Positions 6,630-14,575 of a stretch of DNA of 15,075 bases are shown here, in pieces. Position 1 is the stretch's first letter. Each line of letters begins with the position of its first letter. The notes under the pieces are model-generated. The model was not told where the DNA came from, ran no database searches, and saw nothing but the letters and a program-made list of their open reading frames with translations. The DNA comes from an uncultured Lachnospiraceae bacterium (lineage in GTDB: Bacteria > Bacillota > Clostridia > Lachnospirales > Lachnospiraceae): positions 1 through 15,075 of the forward strand of contig CADCQV010000077.1 in the NCBI GenBank assembly GCA_902803625.1, given 5' to 3'. The position numbers were made by a program, and so were the translations under genes.

Positions 6630-7880
6630 ATGGCAAAAAATGAACCAAAGATAAGATGTTCTTTCTGCAATAAAAGCCAGGATCAGGTCACGAAGCTGAT
6701 CTCGGGCCCGAACGGAGCATATATCTGTGATGAATGTGTTGCCATCTGCGCAGACATTCTGGACGAGGAGATGGAGGAATTATCCTTCGGCAATGAAACG
6801 GAGATAAACCTCCTGAAGCCCAGACAGATCCACGAATTCTTGGATGAGTATGTGGTGGACCAGGACGAAGCGAAAAAGGTTTTGTCTGTAGCGGTATATA
6901 ACCACTACAAAAGGATACTTTCAAATAAAGAATCGGACGTAGAGCTGCAGAAGAGCAATATTCTGATGCTCGGACCTACCGGATCGGGAAAGACACTGCT
7001 GGCCCAGACACTCGCAAAGGTTCTGAATGTTCCCTTTGCCATAGCGGATGCCACCAGTCTCACCGAGGCAGGCTATGTGGGAGAGGATGTGGAGAATATC
7101 CTTCTGAAGCTCATACAGGCTGCGGACTATGATGTGGAAAGGGCACAGATCGGGATCGTTTATATAGACGAGATAGACAAGATTACCAGAAAGGGAGAGA
7201 ATGTTTCCATTACAAGGGACGTTTCGGGAGAGGGCGTACAGCAGGCACTGCTGAAGATCCTGGAAGGAACCGTCGCCTCCGTTCCACCCCAGGGAGGCAG
7301 GAAGCATCCCCATCAGGAGCTTATACAGATAGATACGACAAATATCCTCTTCATCTGCGGCGGGGCATTTGAAGGTCTGGACAAGATAATAGAGACCAGA
7401 CTCGATAAGAAGTCCATAGGCTTCAATGCGGTGATAGGCTCCGGTAAGGAGTCCGGGATAGGAGAAGCCTTCCACAAGGTTCTGCCCGAGGATCTGAATA
7501 AATTCGGACTGATCCCTGAGCTGATAGGAAGACTTCCGGTTACGGTGGCGCTTGATAATCTGCAGAGGGACGCTCTGATAAGCATACTTACTGAACCGAA
7601 AAACGCTCTGGTCAGGCAGTATGTGAAGCTTATGGAGCTGGATGACGTGAAGCTCACTGTAGAAAAAGCCGCGGTGGAAGCGATAGCGGATAAGGCTCTG
7701 GAGAGAAAGACGGGAGCCAGGGGCTTGAGATCCATAGTCGAAAACGTAATGATGGATGTAATGTATAATATTCCGTCAGACGACAGCGTCCAGGAGGTCA
7801 TAGTGACAAAGGAGGCCGTTGAGGGAACGGCAGAGCCTCTTCTGGTTCATTACGACAGAGAACAAAAGGAAGCAAAATAA
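6630..7880 (+). CDS. clpX: ATP-dependent Clp protease ATP-binding subunit ClpX
   Basis: A 416-residue canonical ClpX. The zinc-binding domain has C10, C13, C33 and C36. The AAA+ module shows Walker A GPTGSGKT (115-122), pore loop GYVG (148-151), Walker B VYIDEID (177-183), the RKH loop (224-226), the ClpP-docking IGF loop (263-265) and sensor-2 TGAR (R364). It recognises tagged substrates, unfolds them and threads them into ClpP. Its ATG follows the clpP stop directly. It is the orthodox counterpart of the longer ClpX-like protein at 39-1658 and serves as the in-window reference for what that protein has changed. A stem-loop follows the gene at 7900-7927. Confidence 0.98.
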   Translation: MAKNEPKIRCSFCNKSQDQVTKLISGPNGAYICDECVAICADILDEEMEELSFGNETEINLLKPRQIHEFLDEYVVDQDEAKKVLSVAVYNHYKRILSNKESDVELQKSNILMLGPTGSGKTLLAQTLAKVLNVPFAIADATSLTEAGYVGEDVENILLKLIQAADYDVERAQIGIVYIDEIDKITRKGENVSITRDVSGEGVQQALLKILEGTVASVPPQGGRKHPHQELIQIDTTNILFICGGAFEGLDKIIETRLDKKSIGFNAVIGSGKESGIGEAFHKVLPEDLNKFGLIPELIGRLPVTVALDNLQRDALISILTEPKNALVRQYVKLMELDDVKLTVEKAAVEAIADKALERKTGARGLRSIVENVMMDVMYNIPSDDSVQEVIVTKEAVEGTAEPLLVHYDREQKEAK

Positions 7881-7899
7881 GAGAACTGTAATGTTAACG

Positions 7900-7927
7900 A
7901 GGGGTGGAGGCTTCGGCTTCCACCCTT
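7900..7927 (+). terminator. UUCG-capped stem-loop between clpX and lon
   Basis: GGGTGGAGGC (7902-7911) pairs with GCTTCCACCC (7916-7925) around a TTCG tetraloop closed by C-G. Two weaker outer pairs extend it to 12 pairs. Only TTAAT follows instead of a T-run, so it is more likely a weak or partial terminator, a 3'-end stabiliser for the clpX transcript, or part of a repeat unit than an efficient terminator. Confidence 0.5.
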
Positions 7928-7930
7928 AAT

Positions 7931-7950
7931 GTCATTCTGAGGGCGTAAGC
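7931..7950 (+). repeat. Small interspersed repeat, copy 2 (fragment, plus orientation)
   Basis: GTCATTCTGAGGGC (7931-7944) is identical over 14 bases to the start of copy 1 read on its minus strand; the following GTAAGC resembles the copy's centre and then the match is lost. The second arm (GAAGAATCTT) is not seen. It lies directly after the UUCG stem-loop, in the clpX-lon spacer. Confidence 0.55.
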
Positions 7951-7998
7951 ATAACATAGTGACAGGGCGCAGTTCAATTCATAGTGGAAATAAAGAAT

Positions 7999-10407
7999 AT
8001 GAGAAAAAAGACAGAAAAGACGGATAAGACGGAAAAAAAAGAAAAACTGATGAGATTACCCTGCATAGTCTTAAGGGATCTCACGATTATGCCGAATGTG
8101 ATCATGCACTTTGATATTTCCGAAGAAATATCCATAAATGCCATGAACCTTGCAATGACGGGAAGCCAGGAGCTTCTGGTCGCTACACCGAAGGATCCCG
8201 ACAAGGAAACCATAGAGAATGAGGACATCAACACCATAGGCACTCTTGTGAGTATCAAGCAGGTTATCAAGATGCCAAACCGTATCTCACGCATAATGGT
8301 TGAAGGTAAGGAAAGGGCGGAGATCATTTCCTTCAGCGGGAGCAAGAAGCTCAGAAAGGCCGATGTGAGGACTTATACAAGGGAGGAGCTTAATGATGTA
8401 ACTCCTGAGAGGGCTGAGGCTATGCGCCGGGAGATCCTGCAGCGCTTCTGGGAATACATTTCATTCTTTCCAAGGACAGGGAAGACCTTCAGAGCACAGT
8501 TTCTGGAAATAGAGGATCTCGGGGATATGATGGATGCCATCATAGCAAATCTTCCGCTGGAAAACAAAAAGAAGCAGCATATCCTTGAATCCTTGAAGAT
8601 ATCGGAAAGATATGAGGAAGAGAGCAGGATACTGGAAGAGGAGCTGGATGTGGCCCGTATCCGTTCCGAGCTTGCCGTAAAGGTCAACGGAAAGGTTGAG
8701 AAGGATCAGAAGGACTATGTGCTCCGGGAGCAGCTCCGTTATATCAGGGAGGAGCTGGGAGATGATTCGCCTGAGACAGAGGCTGATAAATACAGAAAAG
8801 CACTGGAAAAGCTGGATGCTCCCGAGGAGGTGAAGGAGCATATAGAAAAGGAGATCGACAGGTTTACCAATATTCCTTCAGGATCTTCGGAAAGCGGAGT
8901 GGAGCAGGTATATATTGAGACGCTTCTTGACATGCCCTGGAATAAGGAGTCAGAAGAGAATAAATCCCTCGACAATGCAGAGCGGATACTTGAGCGGGAT
9001 CACTACGGGCTGAAGAAGGTAAAGGAGAGAATGCTGGAATTCCTGGCTGTGAAAAACCTTACCGAAAAGGGCCAGAGTCCCATAATACTGCTCGTGGGCC
9101 CTCCCGGAACCGGAAAGACCTCCATAGCGAAATCCATTGCGGAAGCACTGAACAGAAAGTATATCCGCATATCCCTGGGAGGCGTGAGGGATGAGGCAGA
9201 GATAAGAGGGCACAGGAGAACCTATGTGGGAGCTATGCCCGGAGTCATCGCAAAGGGACTGCAGCATGCAAAGGTCAGAAACCCACTCATACTTCTGGAT
9301 GAGATAGACAAGATAAGTTCGGAATATCATGGAGCAACAGCCTCAGCTCTTCTGGAGGTGCTGGATTCGGAGCAGAACAGGTTCTTCAGGGATCATTATA
9401 TTGAGGTGCCTCTTGACCTATCGGATATTCTCTTCATCGCAACAGCGAATACCACTGATACCATACCGGGGCCGCTTCTTGACAGGATGGAGGTGGTTGA
9501 GGTGTCCGGCTATACGGAAAATGAGAAATTTCATATAGCAAAGGAGCATCTGATCGGGAAGCAGCTGAAAAAGAACGGCTTGAAGAGAAGTAACCTGAGG
9601 ATAAACGATTCCGCCATAAGAGCTATGATAACCTCTTATACGAGAGAATCCGGGGTGCGAAGCCTGGAGCGCAGGATAGGCGAGATCTGCAGAAAGACCG
9701 CGAGAAAGGTTTATTCAGAGGAAAAAAGCCATATCTCGGTCAACGCGAAAAATCTGGAGGAGTATCTCGGAAACGTAAAATACCTTCCGGAGGATGAGGC
9801 AAAGAAGCCGGAGATAGGCATAGTCCGGGGTCTTGCCTGGACAAGCGTGGGCGGTGTGACCCTTGAGATAGAGGTAAATGAGATGCCCGGAAAGGGAGCC
9901 CTTACCCTTACGGGTCAGCTGGGAGACGTGATGAAGGAATCGGCAAATATAGCCTTTACGCTTGTACGGAGCATGACTGAGAAGTACGGAAAGGATGCGA
10001 GGTACTTTAAGAGCCATGATTTCCATCTTCATATTCCTGAGGGCGCGGTTCCGAAGGACGGTCCCTCCGCGGGAATAACAATGACTACGGCTCTCTTCAG
10101 CGTGGCAACCGACTCCCCGGTAAGGGGTGATATTGCCATGACCGGGGAAATAGACCTCAGGGGCAATGTTCTTCCGATAGGCGGTCTGAAGGAAAAGCTG
10201 CTTGCCGCGAAAAATGCAAAGATGCAGACAGTCCTTGTTCCCGAAAAGAATAAGCGGGATTTCTCAGAGATATCCGAGGAGATCACAGAAGGACTGGATA
10301 TCATATATGTAAAGAGAATAGAGGAAGTACTGGAAAGAGCCCTCGTGGAAATGCCTGTTGAAAAACCGGCAGCAAAGAGGAGCAGAGCGGGCAGCGGGAA
10401 GAAATGA
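7999..10407 (+). CDS. lon: ATP-dependent Lon protease
   Basis: With ATG at 7999 the product is 802 residues, normal for LonA. An N-terminal substrate-binding domain opens with LPCIVLRDLTIMPNV. A helical linker precedes the AAA+ domain with Walker A GPPGTGKT (367-374) and Walker B LILLDEID (D434, E435). The C-terminal protease domain has the Ser-Lys dyad, Ser690 in PKDGPSAG and Lys733 in GGLKEK. Lon degrades misfolded and some regulatory proteins in the cytoplasm. A GTG at 7984 is in frame but lacks a ribosome binding site; GGAAA about ten bases before 7999 favours the ATG, though the site is weak. The first 20 residues are unusually rich in Lys, Glu and Thr. The stop overlaps the engB start as ATGA. 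Confidence 0.97.
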   Translation: MRKKTEKTDKTEKKEKLMRLPCIVLRDLTIMPNVIMHFDISEEISINAMNLAMTGSQELLVATPKDPDKETIENEDINTIGTLVSIKQVIKMPNRISRIMVEGKERAEIISFSGSKKLRKADVRTYTREELNDVTPERAEAMRREILQRFWEYISFFPRTGKTFRAQFLEIEDLGDMMDAIIANLPLENKKKQHILESLKISERYEEESRILEEELDVARIRSELAVKVNGKVEKDQKDYVLREQLRYIREELGDDSPETEADKYRKALEKLDAPEEVKEHIEKEIDRFTNIPSGSSESGVEQVYIETLLDMPWNKESEENKSLDNAERILERDHYGLKKVKERMLEFLAVKNLTEKGQSPIILLVGPPGTGKTSIAKSIAEALNRKYIRISLGGVRDEAEIRGHRRTYVGAMPGVIAKGLQHAKVRNPLILLDEIDKISSEYHGATASALLEVLDSEQNRFFRDHYIEVPLDLSDILFIATANTTDTIPGPLLDRMEVVEVSGYTENEKFHIAKEHLIGKQLKKNGLKRSNLRINDSAIRAMITSYTRESGVRSLERRIGEICRKTARKVYSEEKSHISVNAKNLEEYLGNVKYLPEDEAKKPEIGIVRGLAWTSVGGVTLEIEVNEMPGKGALTLTGQLGDVMKESANIAFTLVRSMTEKYGKDARYFKSHDFHLHIPEGAVPKDGPSAGITMTTALFSVATDSPVRGDIAMTGEIDLRGNVLPIGGLKEKLLAAKNAKMQTVLVPEKNKRDFSEISEEITEGLDIIYVKRIEEVLERALVEMPVEKPAAKRSRAGSGKK

Positions 10408-11012
10408 TCATAAAAAATGTGGAACTGGAAACGGTCATTGGTGTCACCACGAAGACCATTCCCGTAACGGGGCAGCCGGAGATAGCCTTTGCCGGACGAA
10501 GCAATGCGGGGAAATCAACCCTTATAAATGCTCTTATGAACCGCAGGAACTATGCCAGGGTTTCGGAGACACCGGGAAAGACCCGGACCATGAATTTTTA
10601 TCATATCAATAATGAGTTTTATTTCGTGGATCTGCCGGGATACGGCTATGCAAAGGTTAAGACGGATTTCAGGGCCGAATGGGGGCCAATGATAGAGGGC
10701 TACTTTGCTGCATCGAGGGACTTACGGGCCATATTTCTCCTTATGGACATCAGGAGAGATCCGAATGAGGACGACCTCATGATGCTGGACTGGATGAAGT
10801 CCTCCGGTTTCGAGCCCATAGTCATAGCCACAAAGGCCGACAAGGTAAAAAGGCAGGAAAAGATAAAGAGGCTCGGGAGCCTTAGTAGCAGCTTAAAAGC
10901 ACAGCTGAAAACCGAAGTAAGGATAATCCCCTTTTCCGCCCCGGATAAATCGGGAAGGGACGAGATTTATGAAGTGATAGATGAAATACTGGAAAGGAGT
11001 GTTGAAGAATGA
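10404..11012 (+). CDS. engB: Ribosome biogenesis GTPase (YihA/YsxC/EngB)
   Basis: A 202-residue TrmE-Era-type GTPase required in many bacteria for large ribosomal subunit assembly. G1 is GRSNAGKS (31-38), the G2 Thr lies in GKTRT (58-62), G3 is DLPGYGYAK (76-84), G4 is TKADK (143-147) and G5 is FSA (177-179). The length and the early position of G1 are typical of EngB. The ATG overlaps the lon stop by four bases, and the TGA overlaps the next gene's ATG by four, so translational coupling on both sides is likely. lon-engB adjacency is common in Firmicutes. Confidence 0.97.
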   Translation: MIIKNVELETVIGVTTKTIPVTGQPEIAFAGRSNAGKSTLINALMNRRNYARVSETPGKTRTMNFYHINNEFYFVDLPGYGYAKVKTDFRAEWGPMIEGYFAASRDLRAIFLLMDIRRDPNEDDLMMLDWMKSSGFEPIVIATKADKVKRQEKIKRLGSLSSSLKAQLKTEVRIIPFSAPDKSGRDEIYEVIDEILERSVEE

Positions 11013-12139
11013 CAAAGGTTGACATAATTTCGGGATTCTTGGGAGCAGGGAAGACCACCCTGATAAAAAAGCTTATCGCAGAGTCCTTTAAGGGACAGCA
11101 GGTGGTGCTTATAGAAAATGAATTCGGGGAGATCGGTATTGACGGAGGTTTTTTAAAGGACGCCGGGATAAATATCACGGAAATGAACTCCGGCTGTATC
11201 TGCTGCTCTCTTGTGGGAGATTTCAGTACTGCCCTGAAGGAAGTGGTGGAAAAGTATCATCCCGAAAGGATAGTAATAGAGCCCTCCGGAGTCGGAAAGC
11301 TTTCCGATGTGGCAAGAGCAGTGGAGAGAGCAGACGGGGATGAGCTGAAGGTAAACAGCATGGTCACCGTTGTGGACGGCAATAAGGCAAAGATGTATAT
11401 GAAGAACTTCGGTGAGTTCTTTAATAATCAGGTGGAGACTGCCGGAACCATCATAATAAGCCGCAGCCAGTCTGTGAAGCAGGAAAAGCTTGACGAGCTC
11501 CACAGGCTTCTTCGGGAGCATAATAAAGAGGCAGTCATTATAACCACTCCCTGGGATGAATTAAAGGGAGACCAGATACTTTCCGCAATGGAAAAGGGTC
11601 ATACCCTGGTGGATTCGCTCATTGAGGAGATTATGTCAAAGCCTCATGATGAGGATGATCATCACCATCACCATCACGACCACGATCATGAGCATGATCA
11701 CGATCACGGGGACGATCATCATCACGACCATGACCATCATCATGATCATGAGCATGATCACGGGGACGACCATCATCACGATCATGATGATGACCACGAT
11801 CATCACCACGAGCACCATCACGACCATGACCATCACCACCATCATCACGATCATGATGCGGACGAGGTATTCCAGAGCTGGGGCGAGGAGACCGCACGAA
11901 AGTATGACGAGGATGAGATCAGGGCTATCCTTGAGAAGCTTAAGGAGGGAGATGCCTACGGAATGGTGCTGAGAGCCAAGGGCTATGTTCCGGACAAAAA
12001 CGGAGGTGAATGGATACACTTTGATCTTACACCCGGAGAGTACGAGATCCGTAAGGGTTCTGCAGACTACACCGGACGTATCTGTGTTATCGGTTCAGGA
12101 ATAAAGGAAGACCTTTTAAGGGAGCTTTTCAATGTTTAA
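11009..12139 (+). CDS. COG0523/CobW-family GTPase with a long histidine-rich tract
   Basis: A 376-residue G3E-family protein. The P-loop GFLGAGKT (9-16), the ENEFGEIGID switch segment (36-45), the metal-binding CICC (63-66) and IEPSGVG (90-96) identify a COG0523 metallochaperone-type GTPase. Residues 213-283 hold 41 histidines in 71 positions, nearly all the rest Asp, Glu or Gly. A CobW C-terminal domain follows (about 285-376). Family members handle Zn, Ni or Co delivery or storage; the tract should bind many metal ions. The usual NKxD guanine motif is not visible; SRSQ (151-154) stands in its place. AAAGGAG (10993-10999) supports the start, which overlaps the engB stop by four bases. The next gene, another P-loop relative, overlaps its 3' end by eight bases. 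No Zur-type operator was recognised, and the exact metal is unknown. Confidence 0.93.
   Translation: MTKVDIISGFLGAGKTTLIKKLIAESFKGQQVVLIENEFGEIGIDGGFLKDAGINITEMNSGCICCSLVGDFSTALKEVVEKYHPERIVIEPSGVGKLSDVARAVERADGDELKVNSMVTVVDGNKAKMYMKNFGEFFNNQVETAGTIIISRSQSVKQEKLDELHRLLREHNKEAVIITTPWDELKGDQILSAMEKGHTLVDSLIEEIMSKPHDEDDHHHHHHDHDHEHDHDHGDDHHHDHDHHHDHEHDHGDDHHHDHDDDHDHHHEHHHDHDHHHHHHDHDADEVFQSWGEETARKYDEDEIRAILEKLKEGDAYGMVLRAKGYVPDKNGGEWIHFDLTPGEYEIRKGSADYTGRICVIGSGIKEDLLRELFNV
11646..11857 (+). repeat. Low-complexity His/Asp codon repeat inside the CobW-family gene
   Basis: About 212 bases made almost only of CAT, CAC, GAT and GAC codons, with occasional GAG and GGG. A longer unit encoding HDHEHDHGDDHHHDHD can be seen roughly twice in succession with silent third-position differences, which suggests growth by internal duplication followed by drift. 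Long open frames on other strands here are by-products. Confidence 0.8.
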
Positions 12140-13094
12140 GAGTAAGGAAGTACCTGTATATCTGTTTTTCGGTTTTCTGGAGGGGGGCAAGACCAGCTTC
12201 ATTATGGAGACCATGAAGGAGGGTCAGTTCCGGGACGGGAAAAAGACCGTTTATATCCTGTGTGAGGAAGGGCTTAAGGAGATAGATGAGGAACAGCTTC
12301 AGGTCAATAAGTTCAAGACGGTAAATATAGAGGAACAGTCTGAGATAAGTGAGGAGCGCTTTCTCGAAATAGATAAGAAGCTGAAGCCGGACAGGGTCAT
12401 CATAGAATATAACGGTATGTGGGACCAGGATGCTCTGGTGGAGGCTCTGCCGGAAAACTGGCTTGTGGCGGAGGGCATAGCTGCCGTTGATGCCTCCACA
12501 TACACAGATCATCTGAATAATATGAAGATGCTGATGTTAAACCAGTTCACCTATTCGGATCTCATTCTGTTCAACAGATGTACGGAGGAAATGGCAGAGA
12601 ACGGAGATCTTGCAGGCTTCAAGAGAACGGCCAGGGCCAAGAACCGCCGTGCCCAGGTTATTTTTGAGATGACTGACGGCAGCATAAACAACAATATCAG
12701 GGAAGAACTGCCCTATGACCTGAATGCTGATCTCATTGATATCGAGGATGATGATTTTGGTATCTGGTATATAGATTCCTTTGACCACATGGATAATTAC
12801 ATAGGGAAAAGAGTCCGTTTTAAGGGGCAGGTATATTTCCCGAAAAAAAGGGACAGGGATATCTTTGTCCCGGGCAGGTTTGCCATGACTTGCTGCGCCG
12901 CGGACATACAGTTTGTCGGTTTCCAGTGCAGATATGAGCATGCGGAGGAGCTGAAGGAAAAGGATTTTATAACCGTGACTGCTACTGTCAGGGCAGCAAA
13001 GATGCCCGGTGTCGAGGGACCGGTTCCCTTTCTCATAGCTGACTCGGTCGAGGCTGCGGAACCGCCGCAGGAAGAAGTGGTAATGTTCAACTGA
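12132..13094 (+). CDS. Degenerate CobW-like P-loop domain joined to a TIGR03943/YcgQ-like C-terminal domain
   Basis: A 320-residue protein. The N-terminal half resembles COG0523 proteins: P-loop GFLEGGKT (14-21), VIIEYNGMWD (89-98) where the neighbour has IVIEPSGVG, and a LFNRC stretch (146-150) near the guanine motif. The CxCC metal motif is absent. The C-terminal part (about 205-305) contains YIGKRVRFKGQVY and RFAMTCCAADIQFVGF (249-264), which I recognise as like the C-terminal domain of the YcgQ/TIGR03943 proteins usually found with a permease. The Cys pair 254-255 and Cys266 could bind metal. It overlaps the His-rich CobW gene by eight bases, so the two probably act together in metal allocation. 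No signal peptide or membrane helix is visible, unlike full YcgQ proteins, which have an N-terminal membrane part. The function is inferred and the substrate is unknown. Confidence 0.75.
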   Translation: MFKSKEVPVYLFFGFLEGGKTSFIMETMKEGQFRDGKKTVYILCEEGLKEIDEEQLQVNKFKTVNIEEQSEISEERFLEIDKKLKPDRVIIEYNGMWDQDALVEALPENWLVAEGIAAVDASTYTDHLNNMKMLMLNQFTYSDLILFNRCTEEMAENGDLAGFKRTARAKNRRAQVIFEMTDGSINNNIREELPYDLNADLIDIEDDDFGIWYIDSFDHMDNYIGKRVRFKGQVYFPKKRDRDIFVPGRFAMTCCAADIQFVGFQCRYEHAEELKEKDFITVTATVRAAKMPGVEGPVPFLIADSVEAAEPPQEEVVMFN

Positions 13095-14509
13095 TGGGGC
13101 AGAGCGGTATTATGGATCTATCCAGAAGGGAATACCTGGTTTTTATCATTCTCCTTGGTGTGGGAAGCGTACTTGTTTCCTACGCTGCGGGAAAGGTATT
13201 AAAGAAAAAGGATCTGTTCCTGCCGCTATTGATCTTCTTAAACTCACTTATTCTCCATAGTTTTTACATAACCTACACCGATACCTGGGTCAGGCAGCAC
13301 GATGTAATAGGCTTCGGAAACAGGAAGGGCATAGGACAGGCGGCTCTGATAGAGTATCTCCTGAATGAGGGACGGCTTCCTGATTTTGACCCTACCACAA
13401 GATGGGGTTTTTTCCAGCCCCTGCTTCACCACATCATTGCAGCAGCAGCGCTGAAGATAAGCCTTTTAAGAGGCATGAACTTTGACAGAGCCTGTGAGAG
13501 CCTTCAGATCCTTACCTTGATCTATAGTATGGTGTTTATTTTTTACGGCTTCAGGATCCTTGCTCTTATGGGGCTCAAGGGGAAGGCTCTTTATCTTGCG
13601 GAAGCGCTGCTGGCTTTTCATCCGGTGCTCATCCTTCTTTCCGGCAGTATAAATAATGATATGCTCAGTCATATGTTTCTTGTGATGGCTGTTTATTACG
13701 TACTGAAATGGCAAAGGGAGGACCGGCTTACAGATCTTTTGCTTACCGCGCTTTTTACAGGTCTTTCAATGATGTCAAAGCTGTCCGGAGTACTGATCGC
13801 ACCGGCGGCGGCTTTTCTGATGCTAAACAGGCTTATTTCTGAGAGGAAGGACCGGGAGAGACTATTAAAACGTATCAGAGAATATGCTTTGTTTGCCCTG
13901 ATAGTTTTTCCCTTAGGGCTGTTCTTCCCCTTAAGAAACCTGATTCTTTTTCACGTACCCCTCACCTATATGCCGGAGGTGGGAGAAGACCTGTCCGGAT
14001 ACAGCCTCCTTCAGCGTTTCATCGACGTAAGGACGCAGACACCGTATGCCTGTATGATAAAAAACGGAAACCCCTACGACGAGTTCAATATTTTCCTGAT
14101 GCTTATAAAAACAGGGCTTACGGGTGAATATGATTACGGTATTTATAACCCCTATATCACAGCCTTTGCCTGGCTTCTTTTCATTTCAGGTTCTCTTCTT
14201 TTTATCACGGTTTCGATTATTTTCATACTGCATTTACGGGGAAAGCTCATAAAAGAAGTGCCAATACGCGTGTTCTGGAGTATACTGATACTTACAGGGA
14301 TACTCTTCCAGCTCAGGCTTATGCTGTCGGTTCCGAATTTCAGCTCGGGGGATCTAAGGTATATTGCGTGGATAATACTGCCTGCAGCGCTCCTTACGGG
14401 GCTTTATGCGGACTCCGGCAGCAAAAACGCTGTGCGGCCCATATATCTCGGGAGCGGAGTGTTTATACTGTCCTCCGCGGCGGTTTACTATCTGCTGGGA
14501 CTCCCTTGA
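13094..14509 (+). CDS. Multi-pass GT-C type glycosyltransferase-like membrane protein
   Basis: A 471-residue protein with about 11-13 hydrophobic segments (for example near 14-31, 41-59, 138-158, 165-182, 231-246, 263-280, 356-381, 393-411, 423-438 and 450-469). After the second segment comes an extracellular loop with TDTWVRQHDVIGFG (62-75), where Asp70 fits the acidic residue of PMT/ArnT-type GT-C enzymes. LPDFDPTTRW (95-104), a FFQPLLHH segment (106-113) and SINNDMLSH (185-193) fit the same fold. These enzymes use lipid-linked sugars to modify proteins or envelope polymers outside the cell; donor and acceptor are unknown. The ATG at 13094 overlaps the previous stop as TGATG; an ATG at 13112, preceded by a G-rich stretch, is an equally plausible start that removes six residues. 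No partner glycan genes are in view. Confidence 0.75.
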   Translation: MGQSGIMDLSRREYLVFIILLGVGSVLVSYAAGKVLKKKDLFLPLLIFLNSLILHSFYITYTDTWVRQHDVIGFGNRKGIGQAALIEYLLNEGRLPDFDPTTRWGFFQPLLHHIIAAAALKISLLRGMNFDRACESLQILTLIYSMVFIFYGFRILALMGLKGKALYLAEALLAFHPVLILLSGSINNDMLSHMFLVMAVYYVLKWQREDRLTDLLLTALFTGLSMMSKLSGVLIAPAAAFLMLNRLISERKDRERLLKRIREYALFALIVFPLGLFFPLRNLILFHVPLTYMPEVGEDLSGYSLLQRFIDVRTQTPYACMIKNGNPYDEFNIFLMLIKTGLTGEYDYGIYNPYITAFAWLLFISGSLLFITVSIIFILHLRGKLIKEVPIRVFWSILILTGILFQLRLMLSVPNFSSGDLRYIAWIILPAALLTGLYADSGSKNAVRPIYLGSGVFILSSAAVYYLLGLP

Positions 14510-14514
14510 AAATC

Positions 14515-14541
14515 GTAATCCTGAGCGCAGCGAAGGATCTT
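14515..14541 (+). repeat. Small interspersed repeat, variant copy 3 (plus orientation)
   Basis: GTAATCCTGAGCGCAGCGAA followed by GGATCTT has the same layout as copy 1: a left end GTnATnCTGAG, a short GC-rich centre and a right end GAAGnATCTT, with compensating changes in the outer arms (ATCCT at 14518-14522 with AGGAT at 14534-14538). It fills most of the spacer between the GT-C gene and the metallophosphoesterase gene. Confidence 0.65.
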
Positions 14542-14575
14542 AAGCAGGACCTAAAAAACAGAAAGGTAAAAACAG

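Noticed and set aside
7984..7998. GTG start for lon five codons upstream
   Set aside because: No ribosome binding site precedes it; the ATG at 7999 has at least a weak GGAAA.
11622..12019. Open frames on both strands across the histidine tract
   Set aside because: They are frame-shifted or antisense readings of the CAY/GAY repeat and give low-complexity Ile/Thr/Met or Arg/Asp/His strings; the CobW frame explains the sequence.
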